From: Dehalococcoidia bacterium
Lineage (GTDB): Bacteria; Chloroflexota; Dehalococcoidia; UBA2979
DNA length: 39,829 bases
Assembly: GCA_029247135.1 (NCBI GenBank)
Contig: JAQWLS010000100.1
Span: 1 to 39,829, forward strand
Direction: 5' to 3'
This document shows positions 26,828 through 35,659 of this stretch, piece after piece. The notes under the pieces were generated by a model. That model made no database searches. It was not told the origin of the DNA and saw only the letters and a list, made by a program, of their open reading frames with translations. The position numbers were made by a program, and so were the translations under genes. Every line of letters begins with the position of its first letter. Position 1 is the stretch's first letter.

Positions 26828-27397
26828 TTATATACGTTCTTCTAGTAGAGACCAAACCATATTCTCGGTTTGAGTTGTTGCATGGCCCTCTCTAAGAATT
26901 CTTACCAATAATCTGCTGTCGTACCCAAATTCAGAGAGATACTGCTGTATCTCTTCTACACGATTGTTTGCTTGGAGAATCACTGCAAGCACTAACTCCC
27001 ATTCAGGGGGAGTACAGGGAATGCGATGTCCATCCAGTGAACCATGGTTCAAGGCGTTCCAGAGAGATGGAATTTGCACAGGAGAAAATCTCTCTTCAGT
27101 ACCTTGAAATATTGGATCACCAATCACGAAAATAGGTATATCTTCTCGGGTGAGGTGGAGACGTGTACCAGACACTACTGCCGATGATATTTGGTCAGGT
27201 GTTTCTCCAAGCATTTTACCTATAGTTGCAACGATTTTATCGGTAGTCATAAATTCGATAGTGTCATATTCAGTGTTCAGGCCTTGTAGTTGCAGAGAAC
27301 CGCTACCGATCAAGGCCCAATCAGTGGGTTCCGGCGTGGCTTCTTCCAACACACTAACAAGGGTTCTGAGTACTGTTTTATAAGTTTGCGTCAGCAT
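26828..27397 (-). CDS. nucleotidyltransferase-fold protein, function unknown
   Basis: The 189-residue protein starts with a helix followed by WALIGSGSLQLQGLNTEYDTIEFMTTD (split here only by the pattern: glycine-serine loop about residue 30-38, then DTIEF about 45-50). That resembles the GS...DxD core of small nucleotidyltransferases such as the MNT and AbiEii groups, but the acidic pair appears as D-x-x-E, so activity is uncertain. The C-terminal half (after about 130) is helical. AAGGAAAATC precedes the ATG. No toxin or antitoxin partner gene lies beside it. Confidence 0.55.
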   Translation of the reverse strand: MLTQTYKTVLRTLVSVLEEATPEPTDWALIGSGSLQLQGLNTEYDTIEFMTTDKIVATIGKMLGETPDQISSAVVSGTRLHLTREDIPIFVIGDPIFQGTEERFSPVQIPSLWNALNHGSLDGHRIPCTPPEWELVLAVILQANNRVEEIQQYLSEFGYDSRLLVRILREGHATTQTENMVWSLLEERI

Positions 27398-27503
27398 GAT
27401 TTTCCTTATTAGTCGACCCAGTTAAGGGTCTTGAATGATATCCCTAAACAGTCTCAATGGCGAGAATGAATCGCTTAATGAAGTTTTTCGGTATTATCAT
27501 TGT

Positions 27504-27578
27504 GGGCCTGTAGCTCAGTGGTAGAGCAATCGGCTTTTAACCGATTGGCCGTGGGTTCGATCCCCACCGGGCCCACCA
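27504..27578 (+). tRNA. tRNA-Lys (anticodon UUU)
   Basis: A complete cloverleaf is visible. The 7-bp acceptor stem pairs GGGCCTG with CGGGCCC (one T-G wobble); the D arm is AGCTCAGTGGTAGAGC; the anticodon stem ATCGG/CCGAT encloses the loop CTTTTAA with anticodon TTT; the T arm is GTGGGTTCGATCCCCAC. The 3' end ACCA is encoded. A TATTAT at 27492-27497 is a possible -10 element. Confidence 0.97.
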
Positions 27579-27614
27579 ATCTTTCACTCTTCGTTCCTTC
27601 TTTTAAATGTTGAA

Positions 27615-27646
27615 ACGGCCGTGGTTCTGCCAAGCCGTCTTGTTTT
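27615..27646 (+). terminator. probable terminator after tRNA-Lys
   Basis: ACGGC pairs with GCCGT, with an inner TGG/CCA pair around a TTCTG loop, followed by CTTGTTTTAG. It lies 37 bases after the tRNA and before the dehydrogenase gene. Confidence 0.6.
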
Positions 27647-27749
27647 AGACCTGCTGGGAAATGGATGTTGTGATCAGGCCCGCCACTTCTACACCGAGTG
27701 AATGTTTTTTGATCAAGTTATATTAGTTGGGAATGTGGAGGTTTGAAAT

Positions 27750-28817
27750 ATGAAAACGGCCGTTACTACTTTGGATCCAATGGTTTTTGAGATTATCGAA
27801 TCGGATGTGAAGTCACCAGATCCGACGGAAGTTTTGATCCGAGTTAAAGCGTGTGGCATTTGTGGCTCAGATCTGCATGCATACAGAGATCCAAGCCATT
27901 GGCTCTCGCCCGATGCCAGTTGGAAAGCTGACCGAGTTCTCGGTCACGAGATAGCTGGTGAAGTTGTTGAACTGGGTGAAAACGCTGGACGTTTTGAGAT
28001 TGGTGATCATGTAACTTTGCAACCTAGGTTGTTTTGTGGGGAGTGTGCTGAATGTCGAACCGGACGCACAGAGATTTGCCAGCAATCTAGCGGATTGTTT
28101 GGCGGTGAACTTCCTGGTGGTTTCTCAGAATACCTAGCTGTTCCACAAGAAAACTTATTTCGAATTTCTGGCTCTGTAGATTTCGCTGTGGCAGCATTAG
28201 CTGAGCCATTGGCAGTGGCGGTTCATGGCCACAGAGTGGCAGCACAGCTTGATAGTAGTCGGCCAACGTATGGTGAACGGGTTCTCGTTCTTGGATCTGG
28301 GCCAATAGGATTAATGTCTACATTTTATGCCAAGCAATCGGGCGCAAGCGAAGTTATCGCTACTTATCGTTATCCGCAGCAACGGGATGCCGCATTGCGC
28401 CTAGGAGCGACCCAAGTGTTTCATTCTGAAGATGAGGAAGGTTTGCAATCTTTTTGTGATTCAATACCGGTAGATTCAGTTATCGAGACGGTTGGGGGAA
28501 GCGCAGACACGGCGGCACTTGCCTGCAGGTTAGTCAGGCGAGGGGGACGCGTTGTTATTTTGGGAGTATTTTCCAGAAGTGTGATGATGCCGGCACACGT
28601 CATCCTCTCTAAGCAATTGCGTGTGGCGGGAACAGTGTTTTATAGCTATGTGGGGTTTAAACATGACTATGAACTGGCAGTAGAGCTTTTGGAAAATAAT
28701 ACTGATCTTATGTCGACGTTGATTACACATCGAGTCTCACTGCAAGATGCGGGGACCGGAATAAAACTTGCTGGCGACAAGGCCAGTGGAGCAATTAAGG
28801 TCACCGTTCAGCCCTAG
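27750..28817 (+). CDS. zinc-dependent medium-chain alcohol dehydrogenase (threonine/sorbitol dehydrogenase-like)
   Basis: This 355-residue MDR-family enzyme has the catalytic-zinc site CGICGSDLHAY (about 36-46) and GHEIAGEVVE (about 66-75). The four-cysteine structural zinc lobe is FCGECAECRTGRTEIC (about 95-110). The Rossmann domain holds the NAD(P) motif LVLGSGPIGLM (about 179-189). These enzymes oxidise secondary alcohols of polyols, threonine and similar compounds; the substrate is not predictable. GGAGG lies 8 bases before the ATG. It is separated from the tRNA by a terminator. Confidence 0.93.
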   Translation: MKTAVTTLDPMVFEIIESDVKSPDPTEVLIRVKACGICGSDLHAYRDPSHWLSPDASWKADRVLGHEIAGEVVELGENAGRFEIGDHVTLQPRLFCGECAECRTGRTEICQQSSGLFGGELPGGFSEYLAVPQENLFRISGSVDFAVAALAEPLAVAVHGHRVAAQLDSSRPTYGERVLVLGSGPIGLMSTFYAKQSGASEVIATYRYPQQRDAALRLGATQVFHSEDEEGLQSFCDSIPVDSVIETVGGSADTAALACRLVRRGGRVVILGVFSRSVMMPAHVILSKQLRVAGTVFYSYVGFKHDYELAVELLENNTDLMSTLITHRVSLQDAGTGIKLAGDKASGAIKVTVQP

Positions 28818-28896
28818 AGATGTCAAATATGAAGATATTGCCGCAGAAATTATGTATTTGTCAGATGTGATCAGAATTGTGAGGTAAAATAACACT

Positions 28897-29664
28897 ATGT
28901 TAGTTTTGCTATCGCCAGCTAAGGGCCAGAATTTCGACCCTCGTCAGACTGAAGTCCGGGTGTCGGAGCCGCGTTTACTTTCAAAAAGCAATGAATTGGT
29001 TGAGATACTTCGGTTATACAGCCCGGATGAGCTTATGGCATTGATGAATGTAAGTGAGAAAATCGGAAATTTGACGGCGGAACGATTTGCGTCTTTTACG
29101 ACCCCGTTTAATGAATTAAATGCTAAACCAGCTGCATTTGCATTCTCCGGTGATGTGTACAAGGGTCTAGCGATTGATGATTTTACCGAGAATGACCTTG
29201 AATTTGCTCAAAATCATATAAGAATTCTTTCGGGGTTGTATGGCGTGTTGAGACCTCTTGATCTTATACAACCGTACCGACTAGAAATGGGAACTCGACT
29301 GGATACCAAGGCTGGCTCAGATTTATATCAATATTGGGGCTCGTCTATTTCAGAGTGCTTGATGGAAGATCTAGAGGAACATGAAGACGATTTGGTGATT
29401 AACCTGGCATCTAATGAATATTTCAAAGCTGTGAATGGTCAAGATATTCAGGCTAATGTCAGTACACCTGTGTTCAAAGACTTTAAGAATGGTAAATACA
29501 AGATTATTTCGTTTTTTGCGAAAAATGCTCGAGGTGCTATGGCTCGGTGGATTGTTAAAGAACAGGCACAGAAAGCTTCGGATTTGTTTGATTTTAGAGA
29601 GAGCGGGTACGAATATAGCGAAGAACTTTCTGAGGCAAACAGTCCTGTTTTTCTTCGTGGTTAG
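28897..29664 (+). CDS. yaaA: peroxide stress protein YaaA
   Basis: The protein matches YaaA (DUF328/UPF0246) along its whole 255 residues: the opening LVLLSPAKGQNFDP, SGDVYKGLAIDDF (about 85-97), LSGLYGVLRPLDLIQPYRLEMGT (about 111-133, quoted in part by pattern), NLASNEYFKAV and FFAKNARGAMARWIV. In E. coli YaaA limits intracellular iron and DNA damage during peroxide stress. It stands alone before nrdJ; both relate to DNA protection or synthesis, but no operon is evident. Confidence 0.93.
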   Translation: MLVLLSPAKGQNFDPRQTEVRVSEPRLLSKSNELVEILRLYSPDELMALMNVSEKIGNLTAERFASFTTPFNELNAKPAAFAFSGDVYKGLAIDDFTENDLEFAQNHIRILSGLYGVLRPLDLIQPYRLEMGTRLDTKAGSDLYQYWGSSISECLMEDLEEHEDDLVINLASNEYFKAVNGQDIQANVSTPVFKDFKNGKYKIISFFAKNARGAMARWIVKEQAQKASDLFDFRESGYEYSEELSEANSPVFLRG

Positions 29665-29762
29665 AATGTGGAAATCTAATAAATTAGATTGTTTAGTTTT
29701 GTTAAATTGTTGAAATGTACAGATTTATCGGTACTAATGTATAAGCGCCTATCCATTTGATA

Positions 29763-29790
29763 TTGACAGGTCACTATAAAAAATTATACA
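29763..29790 (+). promoter_or_regulatory. candidate sigma-70 promoter of nrdJ
   Basis: A consensus TTGACA (29763-29768) and TATACA (29785-29790) are separated by 16 bases, about 158 bases before the nrdJ ATG. It predicts a long leader of about 150 bases. It is the best -35 element noticed in the window. Confidence 0.55.
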
Positions 29791-29843
29791 GTTCAGTACC
29801 CAGTAATTTTTACGCTTAAACGCTTGGGCAAGTGATCATTTAA

Positions 29844-29891
29844 AAGCCAGACGTTTGAGTACGAGGTTGGCTTAGTTGTTTCTCAAGCCAA
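29844..29891 (+). promoter_or_regulatory. nrdJ leader with mutually exclusive hairpins
   Basis: TTGGCTT (29867-29873) can pair either with the upstream AAGCCA (29844-29849, 6 bp, 17-18 base loop) or with the downstream AAGCCAA (29885-29891, 7 bp, 11-base loop). Both cannot form together. Such switching pairs are found in riboswitches and attenuators. No B12-box or cobalamin riboswitch core is recognisable, and no T tract follows. Confidence 0.35.
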
Positions 29892-29947
29892 AGAGTAACC
29901 GAGGCATATTAACAGTTTGCCGATTAGTAACTAAGTAGGAGTACTTG

Positions 29948-30622
29948 ATGAAGATCAATCGTCGTTTTACAAAATCAGGTCAAAGTCCTTACGAGGGAGT
30001 TTCTTTTGTAAAGAGAGATTCTCGTATAACTGAATTTGATGGGACTATGGTGTTTGAGGCAAAAGATATATCAATACCAGAATCCTTTTCTCAAGTTGCT
30101 ACTGATGTAATGGCTCAGAAGTATTTTAGAAGAGCTGGGGTTCCGAGTGAGACAACACCTATTGCTGAGGAAGGAATCCCGGAATGGGCTCAGCGTCGTG
30201 AACCGGTAGACGGTAGTACGTTTGGTGGCGAAACGGATGCACGACAGTCATTCGATCGCTTGGGTTTAACTTGGGCTTACTGGGGATTGAAGAATAATTA
30301 TTTCGACAGCAATGAGGATGCTTTGGCATTTGCGGATGAGGTACGTCACATGATGGCTCGTCAAATGGTTGCACCAAATTCGCCTCAATGGTTTAACACA
30401 GGTTTGCATTGGGCGTATGGAATCGAAGGTCCTTCCCAAGGTCACTGGTTTGTTGATCCAGAGTCTGCAGAGATGCGGCCATCAACATCAGCATATGAAC
30501 GCCCTCAACCACATGCATGTTTTATTCAGTCGGTAGCGGATGACCTTGTTAATCAAGGTGGAATTATGGATTTATGGACTCGAGAGGCTCGAGTTTTTAA
30601 GTATGGATCTGGTACAGGTTAA
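29948..30622 (+). CDS. nrdJ: class II (B12-dependent) ribonucleotide reductase, N-terminal fragment
   Basis: NrdJ makes deoxyribonucleotides with an adenosylcobalamin radical. This part opens with [15 protein letters not shown] and contains [18 protein letters not shown] and PHACFIQSV, whose Cys belongs to the redox-active set. It breaks off at [11 protein letters not shown]. The ORF track uses TTG (29945); the ATG at 29948 is better, 6 bases after AGGAG. The reading continues in another frame immediately downstream: one base is missing in the codon after GSGTG. Without it the product would be only 224 residues of about 1,184. Confidence 0.93.
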   Translation: MKINRRFTKSGQSPYEGVSFVKRDSRITEFDGTMVFEAKDISIPESFSQVATDVMAQKYFRRAGVPSETTPIAEEGIPEWAQRREPVDGSTFGGETDARQSFDRLGLTWAYWGLKNNYFDSNEDALAFADEVRHMMARQMVAPNSPQWFNTGLHWAYGIEGPSQGHWFVDPESAEMRPSTSAYERPQPHACFIQSVADDLVNQGGIMDLWTREARVFKYGSGTG

Positions 30623-33501
30623 ATTTTTCTTCTATCAGGGGTGATAGTGAAGGATTATCTGGCGGCGGACAGTCCTCAGGATTGATGTCATTTTTGAAGA
30701 TTGGAGATAGATCTGCTGGAGCTATCAAATCAGGTGGCACGACACGTCGAGCGGCGAAGATGGTTATTTTGGATGCCGACCATCCAGATATTGAAGAATT
30801 TATTGAGTGGAAAGTAAAAGAGGAGCAGAAAGTAGCGGCTTTAGTTACTGGGTCAAAAATCACACGCAGACATTTAGCCGATATTTTCAGACTCGCTTCA
30901 GATGAGGAGATCGGTGGCAGCAATGTTACTGAGAATAAAGCTCTTCGAAAGGCCATCAGATCAGCGCGAGCTGATAGCGTAGTTGAGTCAGTCATATCAC
31001 GAGTTCTTGATTTTGTTCAGCAAGGTTATGTGGATGTTGATTTTGACGAATTTGATCTGGATTGGCAAGGTGAGGCATATCAGACTGTTTCGGGACAAAA
31101 CTCGAATAACTCCATTCGAGTTACGGCTGAATTTTTGGATGCGGTCCGAAAGGATGATTCATGGGATTTGATTCGAAGAACAGATGGAGAAGTTAGTAAA
31201 ACAATTCGGGCGAGAGATCTCTGGTCAAAGGTTGCATTAGCAGCATGGCAGAGTGCTGATCCTGGAGTTCAGTATGATTCCACAATTAACGAGTGGCATA
31301 CTACACCAGCGGGTGGACGAATCAATGGATCAAATCCTTGTTCTGAATATATGTTTCTTGATGATACTGCTTGCAATTTAGCATCACTTAACTTGGCGTC
31401 TTTTTATGATGCTGATACGAAGGACTTTGATATACCTGCTTATGAACATGGAATCCGATTGTGGACGATTGTTCTCGAAATTTCGGTGCTCATGGCTCAA
31501 TTTCCTTCGGAAGCGATTGCTCGGCGTTCGTATGACTACCGTACCTTAGGGCTTGGATATGCCAATCTTGGAGCTTTGTTAATGCAGAAGGGTGTTGCGT
31601 ATGATTCGCCCGAAGCCTTGGCATTTGCAGGAACATTAACGGCTATTATGACTGGGTGTTCATATGCAACATCAGCTGAGATGGCTGGTGAACTAGGGGC
31701 TTTCCCTCGATATGAGCAGAATGATGGCGCCATGTTACGAGTTATGCGCAATCATCGACGAGCTGCATATTCTTCTCCAGCTGATGATTATGAAGAGTTG
31801 AGCGTACTTCCAGTTGCCATAAATGAAACCCACGCGAACACACAACTTCTTGAGGCATCGAGAAAATGGTGGGACGATGCAGTCGAGTTAGGCGAGAAGC
31901 ATGGTTATAGAAATGCTCAAACAACTCTTATTGCTCCAACTGGGACGATAGGTCTGCTGATGGACTGCGATACGACTGGAGTTGAGCCAGACTTTGCATT
32001 AATTAAATTTAAGAAATTAGCTGGTGGTGGATTTTTTAGAATTATTAACGAATCTGTACCGGCTGCTCTAAAGGAATTGGGCTATACCGAGATCGAAGTT
32101 GATGACATTGTGCAGTACGCAATCGGGTCGCATTCGATTAATAATTCTCCTCACGTTAATCGGCAGGCACTAAGTGAATTAGGTCTGTCAGAGTTTGATT
32201 TGGGTAAAGTAGAAGAGGCTTTAGTTTGGGCTCCTCACGTCTCAGTCGCGGTAAATACGCTAGTGACTGAAAGTGAATTAATGAATGCTTTAGGGATATC
32301 ATCAGATGATTCGAGTGTTCCAGGCTTTGATTTGCTCACGGCTCTAGGTTTTGATGCTGCAGAGATTGCACAAGCGAACGATTATATAAACGGGCGAATG
32401 ACTGTAGAAGGTGCTCCTCATCTGCGTGACGAGCATTTGGCCGTCTTTGATTGCGCAAATAAATGTGGTGATTATGGAACAAGATATATTGAAGCAATGG
32501 CACACCTCAGGATGTTGGCTGCTGCACAACCATTTCTGTCAGGAGCTATTTCAAAAACTATTAACATGCCAACCGAGGCTACTGTTGGAGAGGTGACCGA
32601 GGTTTATGACGAGGCTGCGCGATTAGGTGTCAAAGCACTAGCGTTATATCGTGATGGATCTAAATTATCCCAACCGTTGTCTTCTGATAAGAGCATGTTG
32701 TTGTCGGGTGGCGAGGAATTTGAGGATACTGAGGAGTTTACACAAGCGATTGTTGAATCCGCTGAACGATTGATTGGATTACGCCGTGGCCACCGAGAAG
32801 ATTTGCCTAGTCGCAGACCTGGTGGGTATACCCAAAAAGCTATGGTTGGCGGACACACTATTTATTTACGAACTGGTGAATATCCAGAGACTGGTGATGA
32901 TGGTCGGCCACGTTTAGGTGAGATATTTATTGATACGGCCAAGGATGGTGCGGCTTTTCGTAGTTTGATGAATTGTTTTGCAACTGCAGTTTCGGTGGGT
33001 TTGCAATATGGAGTTCCTCTTGAAACGTTTGTTGATAAGTTTACGTTTAGAGCATTCGAGCCAGCTGGTTTGGTGCAAGGGCATGATCGAATTAAGAATG
33101 CACGATCAATTATTGACTACATATTCCGAGATCTTGGTGTGACATATCTTGGGATGGAGAATTTAGCACATGTTCCTGAGATTGAGACAGAGGAGCAGAG
33201 TACTTCAATTCATGCCGAATCAGAGGTGCTTTCGTCTGATTTAATAGATGAGCCAGATAATATTTCGGTTTTGGAATTTCCTGCGCGAATGCCGGTAGTA
33301 GAGGAACCAGTAACTCCAGTAATTAGTGGTGGTGGAACTGATCTTTCCACGACAGAGTCAACGCTCTTAGCACAGCAAACAGAGGCAAAGAGATACGGGT
33401 TTGAGGGTGACGCCTGTGCTATGTGTGGTGAATTTAAGATGGTAAGGTCTGGCACCTGTTTGAAGTGCATGGTGTGTGGTGAAACTACAGGCTGTAGCTA
33501 G
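30622..33501 (+). pseudogene. nrdJ: class II ribonucleotide reductase, catalytic remainder in shifted frame
   Basis: From base 30622 this frame reads [20 protein letters not shown], the exact continuation of the upstream fragment. It holds the active-site [40 protein letters not shown], the C-terminal TSCPD-type domain ([20 protein letters not shown] to [19 protein letters not shown]) and a Cys-rich tail ([22 protein letters not shown]) that relays electrons in long NrdJ proteins. The ORF track starts at an internal ATG (30682). Apart from the one-base lesion the gene appears intact, with about 960 residues here. Its TAG stop overlaps the stop of convergent pepP. Confidence 0.92.
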
Positions 33502-34811
33502 TCTGATATTTCGTCAATGTTAGAAGGAATTGCTGCGGATAAATTTCGTCGACTAGTTTTTGTGACAAGAACATCGTCTTCAATTCGTATGCCGATTCCC
33601 TTCAACTCTTTGGGTACACCCTCGATATTTTTAGGGAAGTAAAGACCTGGTTCAATTGTGAGTACCATTCCGGCTTTGAGTGTTACAGGTGTTTGGTTTG
33701 GGTCACTATAATTACCCGCATCATGGACATCAAGGCCCAGCCAGTGACTGGTTCCATGCATATAAAAGGGCCGATATAAAAAAGATTTTTCAATACTTTT
33801 ATTAGTACCTTTGAGAACCTTGAGATCCTTTAGTCCATCTATTAGGACACGAACAGCAGCATGATGAGGTTCATAAAAGGTTGTACCAGGTCTTACCGAT
33901 TCAATAGCAGTTTGCTGAGCTGACAAGACCACTTCATATACGTCCTTTTGCGCCGATGTGAATTTTCCATTAGCTGGATATGTTCGACTAACATCGGCAG
34001 AGTACAGATCCCATTCGGCACCAGTGTCGAGTAAAAGGAGGTCTCCATTTTTAATACGTGCGCGATTAGCGGTGTAATGAAGGGTGCAGGAATTATTACC
34101 TGCTGCGACGATAGATGGGAAACCATCACGCACTGATCCGAGTCGTCGATATTCGGACTCGAGAATTGCTTGAACCTCGTATTCAGTTCTTCCAGGCTTG
34201 TCGAGTTGTTCGATGTTGGCTAGTCCAGCCGCAGTGATATTTATTGCTTCTTGTAAAGCATTAACTTCATTGTTCGATTTAATTACTCTCAAACTGTCAA
34301 TTATTTCTTGAGGATCGCGTACCGCATTAAGTGGTGACCCACCTCTCTGTCGCCCATCTCGTCTTTCAGCGATTTGATTTGTGACCAGTTGATCTATCGT
34401 TGAATTTGTGCCGATGCTATACCAAACACTGTCACTCTTTTTGATCAGTTTCGGCAATTCTGAGGAGAGTTCGTCGATATCGAATGTCTGATTGGCATCG
34501 TACCGACTAATTGCTTTTCTAAGGCCTATTCGCGGACCTACCCATGTTTCCATTACAGGATCATGCTTTCTGACAAACAGCGTGTATGGCTTGCTACTAC
34601 CAGGCACAAATACAGCTACAGAACTTGGTTCTGGGAATCCAGTCAGATAGTGGAACGACGAGTTTTGGCGAAATGGATAGTAGACGTCGCCATTTCGAAT
34701 TATTTCCTCACCTGAAACCAATATGGCAATGTTTCCATCACCTATTTTTTTCATAAAACGATTTCTGCGGTTAATGAAGTCTTGGCGAGGGATCGTGTTG
34801 TTTGAACTCAT
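33498..34811 (-). CDS. pepP: Xaa-Pro aminopeptidase (PepP, M24B)
   Basis: PepP removes N-terminal residues preceding proline. The N-terminal AMP_N domain (about 8-140) shows [19 protein letters not shown]. The pita-bread catalytic domain has the metal ligands in order: Asp in LLDTGAEW and [10 protein letters not shown], His in [12 protein letters not shown], Glu in LTIEPGLY and Glu in IGIRIEDDV. Length (437) is normal. The ATG at 34811 lacks a clear ribosome binding site, and 11 bases separate it from the upstream permease gene, so it is probably last in the operon that begins at 39137. Confidence 0.94.
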   Translation of the reverse strand: MSSNNTIPRQDFINRRNRFMKKIGDGNIAILVSGEEIIRNGDVYYPFRQNSSFHYLTGFPEPSSVAVFVPGSSKPYTLFVRKHDPVMETWVGPRIGLRKAISRYDANQTFDIDELSSELPKLIKKSDSVWYSIGTNSTIDQLVTNQIAERRDGRQRGGSPLNAVRDPQEIIDSLRVIKSNNEVNALQEAINITAAGLANIEQLDKPGRTEYEVQAILESEYRRLGSVRDGFPSIVAAGNNSCTLHYTANRARIKNGDLLLLDTGAEWDLYSADVSRTYPANGKFTSAQKDVYEVVLSAQQTAIESVRPGTTFYEPHHAAVRVLIDGLKDLKVLKGTNKSIEKSFLYRPFYMHGTSHWLGLDVHDAGNYSDPNQTPVTLKAGMVLTIEPGLYFPKNIEGVPKELKGIGIRIEDDVLVTKTSRRNLSAAIPSNIDEISD

Positions 34812-34822
34812 AAGGCAAAATA

Positions 34823-35638
34823 CTATCTGAAAATATCGCAGGCTGCACTTATTCCAATAATAATCAGACCGACTGCCAGAGCTCGCATCAGGTTACCTTC
34901 ACCCGTTCGCTGTCGAACCTTTATGGCAATTGGCCCTGCTATTAGGACGCCAGCCGCGAGCCAAGGAATATCGTCGAGTGGCGAACCACCTACGTTATTC
35001 AAGAAATGTACACCTGTGACGCTGAGAGATTGGATCAATATTAACAAATGCATACTCGGCACAGCTATGTCATGTGGTACTCGCTGTATACGAGTCATTA
35101 CTGGTATACCAATTGGGCCACCTCCAATACCTGCTAAGGCTGAAAAAAATGCGGTTCCAACTTGCGCGATTCCAGTCCGAGCTAAGGGGACGGTGTAGTT
35201 ATAGAGGTTTCCTTGCTGGTCTTTAATATTTCGAGACCATCCTTGGCTAGGTGTAAAATCTTCAACCGTGGTTGGGCGCAATATTATATATATACCAATC
35301 AGGACCAGGAACAGCCCAAAAGCAAACGAAAAATAGACACGCTCGATAAGTTCCGTGGTGAGACCTCCAAGAATGGCGGCAGGTATTCCTATCATCGCAA
35401 GCAAGAGGATTAGTTTTCCATCAATCCTTTGTTCACGAATGGAGAGTAAAACTTGAATAGCTGAGTTGATGACCACATAAATCAGTGCTGCGGCAGTAAT
35501 CTCGGTCGGAGTAGCGTCAGGATGTCGCATTAGCAGAATTGGAGCGATTAAGAACCCCCCGCCTGCTCCAATGGCTCCGGCATAAATCCCTGTTGCTGCT
35601 CCAAGGATTATGAGAAAAACTGGATCAGTAAATTCCAT
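34823..35638 (-). CDS. TauE/SafE-family membrane permease
   Basis: This 271-residue protein has about eight helices. GAATGIYAGAIGAGGGFLIAP (shortened pattern: glycine-rich first helix, about residues 13-33) and ALAGIGGGPIGIPVM (about 165-180) are the two repeat motifs of TauE/SafE proteins. Probable substrates are sulfite, sulfonates or carboxylates. The ORF track starts at TTG (35641); ATG at 35638 is the next codon and preferred. It lies between CoA-transferase and pepP genes with 21- and 11-base gaps, suggesting transport of a substrate or product of this operon. Confidence 0.9.
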   Translation of the reverse strand: MEFTDPVFLIILGAATGIYAGAIGAGGGFLIAPILLMRHPDATPTEITAAALIYVVINSAIQVLLSIREQRIDGKLILLLAMIGIPAAILGGLTTELIERVYFSFAFGLFLVLIGIYIILRPTTVEDFTPSQGWSRNIKDQQGNLYNYTVPLARTGIAQVGTAFFSALAGIGGGPIGIPVMTRIQRVPHDIAVPSMHLLILIQSLSVTGVHFLNNVGGSPLDDIPWLAAGVLIAGPIAIKVRQRTGEGNLMRALAVGLIIIGISAACDIFR

Positions 35639-35659
35639 CAATTTGTTGATGCGTTCCTG

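Noticed and set aside
29665-29944. Cobalamin riboswitch before nrdJ
   Set aside because: No B12-box (GCCACTG-like) or other recognisable cobalamin riboswitch core is visible; only simple alternative hairpins are seen.
30611-30630. Programmed -1 frameshift in nrdJ
   Set aside because: The sequence around GGT-TAA-ATT has no X-XXY-YYZ slippery heptamer at the junction and no obvious downstream pseudoknot. A one-base loss in a TCA codon explains it more simply.
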